A DNA stretch of 64,000 nucleotides from assembly GCF_002422095.1 (NCBI RefSeq), contig NZ_DITB01000038.1, forward strand, positions 1 through 64,000, read 5' to 3'. The notes below the pieces were generated by a model. The model was not told the DNA's origin, made no database searches, and was given only the letters and a program-made list of their open reading frames with translations. Position 1 is the stretch's first letter. The number at the start of each line of letters is the position of its first letter. Both the position numbers and the translations under genes were made by a program. Positions 45,615-54,253 of this stretch are shown here, one piece after another. Source of the stretch: Flavobacterium sp. UBA6195 (GTDB taxonomy: Bacteria > Bacteroidota > Bacteroidia > Flavobacteriales > Flavobacteriaceae).

Positions 45615-46613
45615 ATGAAGAACATAAAACTTTTAGTTGCAACACTTTTAGTAACTCTTACTGCTTCGGCGCAGTTTACACAAAAAGCTTTGCCTTATGC
45701 GTACAATGCTTTGGAGCCTTTTGTAGATGCGCAAACTATGGAAATTCATTACAGCAAACATCACGCAGCTTATGTTAAAAATCTAAATACTGCTTTAGCA
45801 GGAACAGCAGATGAAAAACTAAGCTTAAACGAAATTTTTGCAAAAGTTTCTACAATGCCAGCAGCTGTTCGTAACAATGCAGGTGGACATTACAATCATG
45901 AATTGTTTTGGTCGGTATTAACACCTGAGAAAAACACTAAAATGTCGGCTGAGTTAGAAAAAGCGGTAAATGAAACTTTCGGAAGTTTAGACGGATTGAA
46001 AGAAAAATTAAATGCAACAGGAGCAAGTCGATTTGGTTCAGGTTGGGCTTGGTTGGTTGTGACGAAAGAAGGAAAATTAGTAGTGAGTTCAACTCCAAAT
46101 CAAGATAATCCATTGATGGATATTGCCGAAGTAAAAGGAACGCCAATTTTCGGAATCGACGTTTGGGAACACGCTTATTATTTAAAATATCAAAACAAAC
46201 GAGGTGATTATTTATCTGCTTTATGGAATGTTGTAAACTGGACAGAAGTAAGTAAAAGATACAAAACAGCGATGCCAAAACCAGATACTTTTGCTTCTTG
46301 GCCAGAAATCAAAACGTTTCACAAGGTAATGTCGCAAACTTTCCATCCAAGTGAAGAAGGAAATTTACAGCCTATCAAAGAAAGAAGTGCAGAAATGGCT
46401 GAAAAAGCAAATGCTTTAAAAATGGCTAAAATTCCAGCGCAATTCAATAAAAAAGAAATTTTAGCTTCGGTTAATAAATTAGCAAAAGATAGTAAAGCAT
46501 TAGATAAATTAGTGAAATCGAAAGCTTCTGATGAAAAAATCACTAAAGCTTTAAATGGTTTACATGACACTTTCCATACGATAGTAGGATTGTGTACTCA
46601 TGACGAAGAATAA
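45615..46613 (+). CDS. Secreted Fe/Mn superoxide dismutase with extra C-terminal domain
   Basis: A 332-residue protein with a signal peptide (about 1-20, TASAQ), then a full Fe/Mn superoxide dismutase (about 22-220): ligands in MEIHYSKHHAAY, GGHYNHELFW and GIDVWEHAYY, with NVVNW at the end. About 110 further residues follow, helical and His/Lys-rich (KTFHKVMSQTFHP, GNLQPIKERSAEM, GLHDTFHTIVGLC). The His pattern suggests a four-helix bundle that might bind metal or heme; function unknown. The signal peptide means it acts outside the cytoplasm, which is unusual but known for some SODs. Confidence 0.92.
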   Translation: MKNIKLLVATLLVTLTASAQFTQKALPYAYNALEPFVDAQTMEIHYSKHHAAYVKNLNTALAGTADEKLSLNEIFAKVSTMPAAVRNNAGGHYNHELFWSVLTPEKNTKMSAELEKAVNETFGSLDGLKEKLNATGASRFGSGWAWLVVTKEGKLVVSSTPNQDNPLMDIAEVKGTPIFGIDVWEHAYYLKYQNKRGDYLSALWNVVNWTEVSKRYKTAMPKPDTFASWPEIKTFHKVMSQTFHPSEEGNLQPIKERSAEMAEKANALKMAKIPAQFNKKEILASVNKLAKDSKALDKLVKSKASDEKITKALNGLHDTFHTIVGLCTHDEE

Positions 46614-46636
46614 TATTTGAGATTAAAATATAAATG

Positions 46637-46668
46637 CCTTGTGATGAAAGTAAATCACAAGGTTTTTT
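46637..46668 (+). terminator. Terminator after the superoxide dismutase gene
   Basis: Nine-base stem CCTTGTGAT/ATCACAAGG, loop of eight, then six T. Confidence 0.85.
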
Positions 46669-46741
46669 ATTAGAAATTATTTAAGAAATTTTTCTATTCA
46701 ATTTCTTATCTTGCAACACTAAAATTAATGTTCGTTGAACT

Positions 46742-47371
46742 ATGATTAGCACCAAAAACATCACTTTTTCCTACACCAAAGACCAAATCTTTCACATGCC
46801 CGATTTGTATTGTGAAGCAGGAAGTACTTTGTTGATTACAGGTGATTCTGGAAAAGGAAAAACTACCTATTTGCATATTTTAGCAGGTTTACTAAAACCA
46901 AAATCAGGAACAATTGAAATCGATAAAACCGATATCGTTTCCCTTTCTGAAAAAGCAACCGATAAATTTCGTGGAAAACACATTGGAGTGGTTTTTCAAA
47001 AATCGCATTTTATTGGCGCTTTGACCGTTTTAGAAAATCTGGAAATGGCAAGTTGGTTAGCAACGGGTAAAAAGCATACGAAAAGAGCTAAGAAATTATT
47101 AGAACAATTGGGAATCGAAAACCAAGCGTCTAAATTACCATCGCAATTAAGTATTGGACAACAACAACGTGTTTCGATTGCTCGAGCGTTGATGAATGAA
47201 CCAAAAGTATTGTTAGCTGATGAACCCACATCAAGTTTAGATGATAAAAATGCAGATAAAGTAATCGAATTGTTGACTTCATTATCGAAAGAATATAAAG
47301 CGGCTTTACTAATCGTTACGCACGACAACCGAATTAAAGAAAGATTTATCAATAAAATTACCTTGATATGA
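46742..47371 (+). CDS. LolD/MacB-type ABC transporter ATP-binding protein
   Basis: A 209-residue ATPase: Walker A GDSGKGKTT, Walker B VLLADEPTSSLD and a signature changed to LSIGQQQRVSIARAL (usual LSGGQQQR). The class is that of LolCDE and MacB systems. It overlaps the permease gene by 4 bases and belongs to a three-gene operon with that permease and a DUF3299-like protein, which suggests envelope or metal-linked transport rather than lipoprotein sorting. Confidence 0.9.
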   Translation: MISTKNITFSYTKDQIFHMPDLYCEAGSTLLITGDSGKGKTTYLHILAGLLKPKSGTIEIDKTDIVSLSEKATDKFRGKHIGVVFQKSHFIGALTVLENLEMASWLATGKKHTKRAKKLLEQLGIENQASKLPSQLSIGQQQRVSIARALMNEPKVLLADEPTSSLDDKNADKVIELLTSLSKEYKAALLIVTHDNRIKERFINKITLI

Positions 47372-48624
47372 TAGCAAAATTAGCATGGAAAAATATATGG
47401 TTCAAACCATTAAATACCATCTTGAGTGTTATTTTGCTAACCTCAAGTGTTGCGATTATTACGACTTTAGTTTTAGTCGAAAAGCAATTTGAAGAAAAAT
47501 TTTCTAGTAATATTGACGGAGTTGATTTAGTAATGGGCGCTCAAGGAAGTCCATTGCAATTGATTTTATCTGCAGTTTACCAAGTAGATGCTCCAACAGG
47601 AAATATTAGTTACGATTCGGCAAAAGTTTGGATGCAGCATCCGTTTGTTCAAAAAGCGATTCCTTTAGCCTTTGGTGACAATTATCGCGGTTATAAAATC
47701 TTAGGAACAACACCCGATTATTTAGATAAATATGGAGCCGAAATTTCAGAAGGCAAACTATTCGAAAAGAATTTTGAAGTAGTAATCGGAAGTGATATCG
47801 CTCAAAAATTAAGCTTAAAAATTGGAGATGAGTTCTTTGGTTCACACGGTGATGCAACTGAAGGAGAAGTTCATGATCATTACGCCTATAAAGTTGTCGG
47901 TATTGCAAAACCAACAGGAAAAGTAGTTGATAATTTAATTTTATGTACAATTCCAAGTGTTTGGCAAATGCACGGTGGACATGGTGAAGAAGAAAATCCG
48001 GCTCACGGGGAAGAAGGTCACGTTCATGTGGAAGGAGAACATCACGAGGAAGCAGACATGACTTTAGATGAACCCGGAATGGAAATCACTGCCGTTTTAC
48101 TAAAATTCCGCAACAAAATGGGAATTGTAACTTGGCCAAGAATCATCGCACAAAACACCAAAATGCAAGTTGCTTCACCTGCAATCGAAGTAAATCGTTT
48201 ATTCTCTTTATTCGGAATTGGAATTTCAGCTTTACAATATTTAGCATACGGAATCATGTTGATTTCAGGAATTTCGATTTTCATCGCACTTTACAACACA
48301 TTAAAAGAACGTGAAAATGAATTTGCCTTAATGCGTGTCAACGGAGCCAAAAGACTACAACTTTTAAAAGTCGTGATGATTGAAAGTTTGCTTTTATGTG
48401 TTGTTGGGTTTATTTTTGGTACGATTTTGGGAAGAGTAGGATTAAGTATGTTGTCCAACTCAGCCGAAGAAGATTTCAAAATGAGTTTCAATCCATACGA
48501 ATTTATTTGGGAGAAAGAAGGAACTTTATTTTTACTAACTATATTTGTGGGCTTTATCGCAGCGTTAATTCCAGCTATAAAAGCATACAATTTAAATATT
48601 TCAAAAACATTAGCAAATGCGTAA
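47368..48624 (+). CDS. MacB/FtsX-type ABC permease with histidine-rich loop
   Basis: A 418-residue permease: one N-terminal membrane helix (about 13-35), a large periplasmic domain and three C-terminal helices (about 305-415), typical of MacB_PCD/FtsX permeases. Residues about 200-231 are a His/Glu-rich loop (HGGHGEEENP, HGEEGHVHVEGEHHEE) inside the periplasmic domain, a likely metal-binding site. The partner ATPase is upstream (4-base overlap) and the DUF3299-like gene downstream (8-base overlap). It may move zinc or another metal, or a protein that binds it; inference. Confidence 0.88.
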   Translation: MIAKLAWKNIWFKPLNTILSVILLTSSVAIITTLVLVEKQFEEKFSSNIDGVDLVMGAQGSPLQLILSAVYQVDAPTGNISYDSAKVWMQHPFVQKAIPLAFGDNYRGYKILGTTPDYLDKYGAEISEGKLFEKNFEVVIGSDIAQKLSLKIGDEFFGSHGDATEGEVHDHYAYKVVGIAKPTGKVVDNLILCTIPSVWQMHGGHGEEENPAHGEEGHVHVEGEHHEEADMTLDEPGMEITAVLLKFRNKMGIVTWPRIIAQNTKMQVASPAIEVNRLFSLFGIGISALQYLAYGIMLISGISIFIALYNTLKERENEFALMRVNGAKRLQLLKVVMIESLLLCVVGFIFGTILGRVGLSMLSNSAEEDFKMSFNPYEFIWEKEGTLFLLTIFVGFIAALIPAIKAYNLNISKTLANA

Positions 48625-49108
48625 TTATATTAAATTAAGTTTGGCTTTAGTCGTTTTTATTTCGATGATGAGCTTTTCAGATAGAACAACTTCAGTTGTA
48701 AAAGCTACTAAAAAATCGTCAGTAGCATCAGATACACTAACATGGAAAATGTTAGGCGATATCAAATATGTTCGTAAAAAACATGCGACTTATGGCGAAG
48801 TAGAATTCCCACAAGTGAACATGAAATTGAAAATGATGCAAAAGAAAACCGTTTTCATGAGCGGATTTATTGTGCCAATTGATAATAAAAACTATGCATT
48901 AAGTAAAAACGTTTTTGCAGCTTGTTTCTTCTGTGGAAAATCAGGACCAGAGACTATTGCTGGAATCAAATTTAAAGGTGGCGCTTTTCCAAAGTTAAAA
49001 ACCGATACTTACGTGACTTTAAAAGGGACTTTTAGATACAACGAAACAGACGTTGAAGATTGGATTTACCATATCGAAGACGCCGTAATTATCTCTCAAA
49101 GCAAATAA
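48617..49108 (+). CDS. DUF3299-like exported protein
   Basis: A 163-residue protein with an N-terminal signal or anchor (about 1-21, MSFSDRTT). The core reads SGFIVPID...FAACFFCGKSGPETI, which recalls DUF3299 proteins and carries a CxxC pair. It begins 8 bases inside the permease gene, so it is translationally coupled. In vibrios a DUF3299-type protein is, to my recollection, encoded with a zinc-related MacB-like transporter (zrg locus); the match should be confirmed by search. A terminator follows. Confidence 0.7.
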   Translation: MRNYIKLSLALVVFISMMSFSDRTTSVVKATKKSSVASDTLTWKMLGDIKYVRKKHATYGEVEFPQVNMKLKMMQKKTVFMSGFIVPIDNKNYALSKNVFAACFFCGKSGPETIAGIKFKGGAFPKLKTDTYVTLKGTFRYNETDVEDWIYHIEDAVIISQSK

Positions 49109-49113
49109 TTTAG

Positions 49114-49138
49114 AAGCCCATTCATTTGGGCTTTTTTT
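49114..49138 (+). terminator. Terminator after the ABC operon
   Basis: Seven-base stem AAGCCCA/TGGGCTT with a 6-base loop, followed by a T run. Confidence 0.85.
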
Positions 49139-49158
49139 AATCATTCAAACACATAGCA

Positions 49159-49851
49159 TTGCATTCATTCCAACATAAAAAACATCTCTTTTTCGATTTA
49201 GATCACACACTTTGGGATTTCGATAAAAATTCAGCTTTTGCATTTGATACTATTTTCAAACAACAAGGTTTTGATATTGAATTATCGCATTTTCTTAATA
49301 TCTACATTCCAAGAAACCAACATTATTGGAAATTGTATCAAGTGAATCAAATCACACACGACGATTTACGTTATTATCGTTTAAAAGACGTTTTCGATGC
49401 CTTGAATTTTGAAGTTTCAGACGAAATGATTCATCATTTATCGGAAGAATATATCAAATACTTGCCAGAGTTTAATCATCTTTTCGATGGTGCTATTGAA
49501 TTATTAGATTATTTAAAACCAAAATATCAATTGCACATCATTACCAATGGTTTTGCATCGGTTCAAACCAAAAAAATGAAGAATTCGAAAATTGATCATT
49601 ATTTTGAAACGATTACCAATTCCGAAATGGCGGGTGTAAAAAAACCGCATCGCAACATATTTGATTTTGCCTTATCTTTGGCAAACGCTTCAAAAGAAGA
49701 AAGCTTAATGATAGGCGATAGTTATGAGGCTGATATCATTGGAGCACAAGAAGCAGGAATTGAAGCTGTATTTTTTAATGAACAAAAAATCAAAGTTGAA
49801 AATCCAGTTTTACAAGTAAGTCATTTATTAGAATTAAAAAATATATTATAG
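49159..49851 (+). CDS. HAD-family phosphatase, YjjG type
   Basis: A 230-residue HAD hydrolase: catalytic Asp13 and Asp15 in FFDLDHTLWDFD, TNGFASVQ motif II, K in GVKKPHRNIF, and acidic motif IV in MIGDSYEAD. It matches YjjG (a pyrimidine nucleotidase) and related 5'-nucleotidases. The start is a TTG at 49159, as a stop precedes it and no ATG fits. It is followed two bases later by a hypothetical exported protein gene. Confidence 0.88.
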   Translation: MHSFQHKKHLFFDLDHTLWDFDKNSAFAFDTIFKQQGFDIELSHFLNIYIPRNQHYWKLYQVNQITHDDLRYYRLKDVFDALNFEVSDEMIHHLSEEYIKYLPEFNHLFDGAIELLDYLKPKYQLHIITNGFASVQTKKMKNSKIDHYFETITNSEMAGVKKPHRNIFDFALSLANASKEESLMIGDSYEADIIGAQEAGIEAVFFNEQKIKVENPVLQVSHLLELKNIL

Positions 49852-49853
49852 TT

Positions 49854-50552
49854 ATGAAGAAGTTATTTTTATTATTGTTATTGGGTTTTTCATTTTCATT
49901 TGCTCAAGGAAATTATAAATATGTAGTTGTTCCTTTAAAGTTTAGCTTCTTTAATGAGAATAATAAATATAATTTAAATGCAATGACTAAATCTTTCTTT
50001 GAAAGAGAAGGTTTTGAGGCCTTTTATGATACCGATCAATTTCCAAAAGAATTGGCGCAAAATCGTTGTTCAGCATTATTTGTGAATGTTATTGAAAATA
50101 ATAATTTATTTGTCACTAAAATAAATATTGAGATTAAAGATTGTTACAATAAAGTTCTTTTAGTAAGCGATTTAGGATCTAGTAGAGAAAAAGAATATCA
50201 AAAAGCGTATGTAGAAGCATTTCGAATTGCTTTATCTTCAGTTAGAGAAAAATTAAAATCTATAGAAAAAGGTTTAAGTCAAGAAGAAATAAGAATAGAA
50301 GATTCTAAAAATACCAGCGAAGTACAAGTACTATCTGAAAAATTCACAGCAGTTGCAACAGAGCTTGGATATAATTTAGTAAATGAGAAATCGGTTGTTG
50401 TTTTTAATCTACAAAAAACTTCAAATACCAATATTTTTACTGCAACTAAAGGTGTTCTGAGTGGTATTTTAATTAAGAAAAATAGTGGTTGGTTTTTTGA
50501 ATACTATGAGGAAGAAAAATTAATTTCTCAAAAAGTAGATGTTAAGTTTTAA
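49854..50552 (+). CDS. Hypothetical exported protein
   Basis: A 232-residue protein with a signal peptide (about 1-18, FSFAQ). No family recognised. It has a long helical stretch (about 115-145) and C-terminal beta-rich sequence (SGWFFEYYEEEKLISQ). It may be co-transcribed with the HAD gene (two bases apart). It converges with rarA 15 bases away, with no clear terminator between. Confidence 0.65.
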   Translation: MKKLFLLLLLGFSFSFAQGNYKYVVVPLKFSFFNENNKYNLNAMTKSFFEREGFEAFYDTDQFPKELAQNRCSALFVNVIENNNLFVTKINIEIKDCYNKVLLVSDLGSSREKEYQKAYVEAFRIALSSVREKLKSIEKGLSQEEIRIEDSKNTSEVQVLSEKFTAVATELGYNLVNEKSVVVFNLQKTSNTNIFTATKGVLSGILIKKNSGWFFEYYEEEKLISQKVDVKF

Positions 50553-50567
50553 TTTTTTTAACTCTTT

Positions 50568-51845
50568 TTAATACCCATACTTATCTTTCCATCGATTTTT
50601 TAGAAATTGACGTAATTCTTTTTCGCGTGCATTTTCTCCTGGTTCAAAGAATTTAGTTTCGGAAATTTCGTTAGGTAAAAATTCTTGTTCCGCAAAGTTG
50701 TTTGGGTAATCGTGTGAATATTTGTATTCTTCTCCGTAGCCTAATTCTTTCATTAATTTGGTTGGCGCATTTCTTAAATGAATAGGAACAGGTAAATCTC
50801 CAGTTTGTTTTACGAGTTGTTGAGCTTTTCCAATAGCCATATAACTTGCGTTACTTTTGGCAGAAGTTGCTAAATAAATCGCACATTGACTCAAAATAAT
50901 TCTACTTTCTGGATAGCCAATGGTGGTTACAGCTTGAAACGTATTATTCGCCATAATCAAAGCTGTTGGATTTGCATTTCCGATATCTTCACTTGCTAAA
51001 ATCAACATTCTTCTGGCAATAAATTTAACATCTTCGCCACCTTCAATCATTCTAGCTAACCAATACACTGCGCCATTTGGGTCACTTCCACGAATTGATT
51101 TTATGAAAGCAGAAACTATATCGTAATGTTGCTCGCCAGTTTTGTCATACAACACTGTGTTTTTTTGCGCCAATTGCATTACTTTTTCATTTGTAATTTC
51201 AATGGTGTCGCTTTCAGTAGCATTAATGACTAATTCGAAAATATTTAATAATTTTCGTCCATCGCCACCTGAAAGTCTTAACAATGCTTCGGTTTCTTTT
51301 AATTGAATGTCTTTCTTTTGAAGTTCCACATCCGTTTTCATCGCACGATGCAATAAAGCTTCCAAATCGTCTTTGGTAAATGCATTCAACACATATACCT
51401 GACATCTTGACAATAAAGCGGGAATAACCTCAAAGCTCGGGTTTTCAGTTGTTGCGCCAATCAAAGTTACCCAACCTTTTTCAACCGCTGCCAATAATGA
51501 ATCTTGTTGAGATTTACTAAAACGATGAATCTCATCAATAAATAAAATTGGATTTTTAGCGGTGAATAAACCACTGCTTTGCTTCGCTTTTTCAATGACT
51601 TCGCGAATGTCTTTTACGCCCGAATGTATGGCACTCAGTTGGTAAAACGGACGTTTACTTTCTTGCGCCATGATTTGTGCCAAGGTGGTTTTTCCGGTTC
51701 CTGGTGGTCCCCATAAGATCAAACTCGGAATTAATCCTTTGGCAATTTGTTGCGTTAACGACCCTTCAGGTCCAACTAAATGCAATTGGCTGATGTAATC
51801 CGATAATTGTTGCGGTCGAATGCGTTCGGCTAATGGTTGATTCAT
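50568..51845 (-). CDS. rarA: Replication-associated recombination protein RarA (MgsA)
   Basis: A 425-residue AAA+ ATPase of the RarA/MgsA/WRNIP1 family: Walker [10 protein letters not shown], Walker [10 protein letters not shown], the sensor 1 region [12 protein letters not shown], and the C-terminal tetramer domain. It acts at stalled replication forks, perhaps with RecA and single-strand binding protein. The position facing the exported-protein gene says nothing further. A MITE-like repeat lies upstream. Confidence 0.96.
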   Translation of the reverse strand: MNQPLAERIRPQQLSDYISQLHLVGPEGSLTQQIAKGLIPSLILWGPPGTGKTTLAQIMAQESKRPFYQLSAIHSGVKDIREVIEKAKQSSGLFTAKNPILFIDEIHRFSKSQQDSLLAAVEKGWVTLIGATTENPSFEVIPALLSRCQVYVLNAFTKDDLEALLHRAMKTDVELQKKDIQLKETEALLRLSGGDGRKLLNIFELVINATESDTIEITNEKVMQLAQKNTVLYDKTGEQHYDIVSAFIKSIRGSDPNGAVYWLARMIEGGEDVKFIARRMLILASEDIGNANPTALIMANNTFQAVTTIGYPESRIILSQCAIYLATSAKSNASYMAIGKAQQLVKQTGDLPVPIHLRNAPTKLMKELGYGEEYKYSHDYPNNFAEQEFLPNEISETKFFEPGENAREKELRQFLKNRWKDKYGY

Positions 51846-51883
51846 GACGTAAAATTACAAAAATATGCGATTCTTTTTTAGAT

Positions 51884-52028
51884 TTTTACCACATAGAAAC
51901 ATAGGTTCTAAAATTATTAATTAAAGGCATTTCATTAATTTAAGATTATATAGATTTTGCTTTGTGAACTATGTTAAGTGTAAAGCCTTTTTTACCAAAA
52001 GTCAAACTTATGTCTCTATGTGTTTTAA
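51884..52028. repeat. MITE-like element with ACATAGAAACATAG ends (copy 2)
   Basis: Left end TTTTACCACATAGAAACATA (from 51884) and right end ACTTATGTCTCTATGTGTTT (near 52006-52025), inverted, about 145 bases in all. The left end is identical over 24 bases to the reverse complement of 44672-44695. It lies between rarA and the rhomboid gene. Confidence 0.75.
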
Positions 52029-52087
52029 ATAAGACTGCCATTATTTCATAATTATCTTTTTGGCTTTATCTTTGAGTTCGATTCAGT

Positions 52088-52840
52088 ATGGAAAAACAAC
52101 ACGATAATCCTTTTCAGTTTACAAAAGCGGTCATTTTATTACCGTTATTTTTTGTATTGACATTATGGTTGGTCTTTTGGTACGAATTACAATTTCAACA
52201 TAATTTATCGCATTTTGGAATTTATCCAAGAGAAGTTTTTGGATTAAAAGGCATTCTATTTAGTCCATTTTTACATGGCGATATTGAGCATTTGACGAAT
52301 AATTCCATCGCGTTATTGGTCTTGTTGCCTATTTTGAGATATTTCTACAAAGAACAATCGTTTATAGTTTTGTTTTTAGGAATTCTCTTTTCAGGATTAG
52401 GAACTTGGTTGTTGGGAAGACCAAGTTACCACATTGGCGCCAGCGGATTAATCTATGCTTTGGTGAGTTTTATCTTCTTCAAAGGCATTTTTACCAAATA
52501 TTACCGATTGGTAGCTTTATCTTTCACCATTGTAATTTTATACGGTGGAAGTGTTTGGTATATGTTTCCCAATGTAAAAGAAGGCATTTCGTGGGAAGGC
52601 CATTTAGCAGGATTTCTTGTGGGATTAGCCTTAGCTTTAGTTCTAAAAACACCTCAATTTTCAAAACCGATTTTCTACGAATGGGAAAAACCCGATTTCA
52701 ATCCCGAACTCGATCCCTTTATGAAAAACTTCGACGAAAAAGGAAATTTTAATCCACCACCAAAACCAGAGGAAGTCATTAGAGAATATTTTACTTCTTC
52801 AATTAGAGTGGTATATGAGTTTTTGGGAGGAAAGAAGTGA
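52088..52840 (+). CDS. Rhomboid family intramembrane serine protease
   Basis: A 250-residue membrane protein. The catalytic Ser119 lies in GASG and His172 in WEGHLAG; HGDIEHLTNN is the usual helix-2 motif. Six membrane segments span about 13-190, and a C-terminal tail of about 60 residues is proline- and charge-rich. It cleaves substrates inside the membrane; target unknown. It ends with no base to spare against a convergent gene. Confidence 0.93.
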   Translation: MEKQHDNPFQFTKAVILLPLFFVLTLWLVFWYELQFQHNLSHFGIYPREVFGLKGILFSPFLHGDIEHLTNNSIALLVLLPILRYFYKEQSFIVLFLGILFSGLGTWLLGRPSYHIGASGLIYALVSFIFFKGIFTKYYRLVALSFTIVILYGGSVWYMFPNVKEGISWEGHLAGFLVGLALALVLKTPQFSKPIFYEWEKPDFNPELDPFMKNFDEKGNFNPPPKPEEVIREYFTSSIRVVYEFLGGKK

Positions 52841-53341
52841 TTACTTTAAAGAAAAAGAGTTGAAAATTTTAATTATTTCTGGGAAGTAAATATCAAATTT
52901 ATCAATTTCAGCAGTATAAGTGAGTACATACGCTTTTTCATTTTTAACTAAAATATATTGATGAAATTTGAGATTTCTCACATTTAAATTTGCTTCGTAA
53001 GTTAAAATATGAACCTCGGAATTATTTAAGACAGTTCTTTTAGATTCTATTAAGATTCCATTTTCATTTATTTGTTTTTCAGTTATTTCAATGTATTGAT
53101 TTAAATCAATTTGGTATCCTTTAAAATTTTGAATTAAAAGATTTATATTTTCAATAAATGTATCTTTTTCATCTTCTTTTTCAGTGTAAATAATAAATTC
53201 AGTACCTCTTGTTTTAGAATCATCATATCTTAAATTACTTGGATATGAGATTTCGTAATCGGTAGTTTTTACTATTTTTAAATCTTGACTAAAACTTGGA
53301 ATTGATATAAAAACAGCGATAAATAAAATGAAATTTTTCAT
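52841..53341 (-). CDS. Hypothetical exported protein, DcrB/PsbP-like
   Basis: A 166-residue protein with a signal peptide (about 1-18, SIPSFSQ). The middle fits a PsbP/DcrB-like fold (TDYEISYPSNLRYDD, RTVLNNSEVHILTYE, VLTYTAEIDKFDIYFPEIIKIFNSF). Its role is unknown. I chose the second ATG (53341); an ATG at 53347 would add Met-Phe. The gene abuts the rhomboid gene with no gap (stops at 52840 and 52841), and no terminator is visible between them. Confidence 0.75.
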   Translation of the reverse strand: MKNFILFIAVFISIPSFSQDLKIVKTTDYEISYPSNLRYDDSKTRGTEFIIYTEKEDEKDTFIENINLLIQNFKGYQIDLNQYIEITEKQINENGILIESKRTVLNNSEVHILTYEANLNVRNLKFHQYILVKNEKAYVLTYTAEIDKFDIYFPEIIKIFNSFSLK

Positions 53342-53371
53342 GAACATTAATTTTAAGGAAGTTTGAGTAAA

Positions 53372-54106
53372 CTACATTCTCTGTCTCAAAGCTTCATACA
53401 AAAAAGCACCGCAAGCCACTGAAACATTTAATGATTCGATTGTGCCAAACATAGGTAATTTTGCTTTTTCATCTACAATTTTCAATACTGAAGGATTCAC
53501 GCCTCGGTCTTCGCTACCCATAATAATCGCAACGCCTTCGTTGAAGTTGATGTCGTAAATGTGTTGCTCTGTTTTTTCAGTTGCAGCTACGGTTTTAATT
53601 CCAGAACCTTGCAAATAAAAAATCGCATCTTTAATATGGTCTACTTTACAAATTGGTACATTAAAAACAGCACCAGCTGAAGTTTTAACCGTATCACCAT
53701 TCACAGGAGCCGAACCTTGTTTTTGTATGATGATTCCATCAACACCTGTGCATTCTGCTGTTCTAATGATAGCGCCAAAGTTACGCGCATCTGACAATTG
53801 ATCTAAAATTAGGAATAGAGGTTTTTTACCACTTTCGATAACGCTTTCAACCATAGTTTCTAATGCAACAAAAGAAATAGGAGCAATGGTTGCCACCGCG
53901 CCTTGGTGATTATTTGGAGTTAATCGGTTTAGTTTTTCAACAGGAACGTAGGAAAAGTTGATGTTGTTACTTTTCATTGTTTTCATCAAATCTTGCATCA
54001 AGTCGCCTTGTGCCTCTTTTTGAACGAATACTTTATCAATTTCCTTTTTTGCGTTAATTGCTTCAATTATTGCTCTAATCCCGAATATTTGGTTGTCTTT
54101 TTCCAT
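53372..54106 (-). CDS. rlmB: 23S rRNA (guanosine-2'-O)-methyltransferase RlmB family
   Basis: A 244-residue SpoU (TrmH) methyltransferase. The N-terminal substrate-binding domain reads QIFGIRAIIEAINAKKEIDKVFV, and the knotted domain has IMGSEDRGVNPSVL and ESLNVSVACGAFLYEALRQ. In E. coli RlmB modifies G2251 of 23S rRNA; other family members act on other sites, so the target is inferred. An inverted repeat lies upstream. Confidence 0.9.
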   Translation of the reverse strand: MEKDNQIFGIRAIIEAINAKKEIDKVFVQKEAQGDLMQDLMKTMKSNNINFSYVPVEKLNRLTPNNHQGAVATIAPISFVALETMVESVIESGKKPLFLILDQLSDARNFGAIIRTAECTGVDGIIIQKQGSAPVNGDTVKTSAGAVFNVPICKVDHIKDAIFYLQGSGIKTVAATEKTEQHIYDINFNEGVAIIMGSEDRGVNPSVLKIVDEKAKLPMFGTIESLNVSVACGAFLYEALRQRM

Positions 54107-54168
54107 GTGGCAAAGATAGGATTTTAGTTTGATTTATTATAGATTTTGATTTTCAATAGTTTGGTTTT

Positions 54169-54247
54169 GCCACGGATTAAAGGATGAAATGGATTTTTTA
54201 AATATTCCATTGGAAAAGTAATCCGTGAAAATCGTTTAATCCGTGGC
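54169..54247. repeat. Intergenic inverted repeat GCCACGGATTAAA
   Basis: GCCACGGATTAAA (54169-54181) is the exact reverse complement of TTTAATCCGTGGC (54235-54247), with further weaker pairing (ATGGATTT and AATCCGTG) inside. A REP-like element between the Omp85-type gene and rlmB. Confidence 0.8.
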
Positions 54248-54253
54248 TTAATC

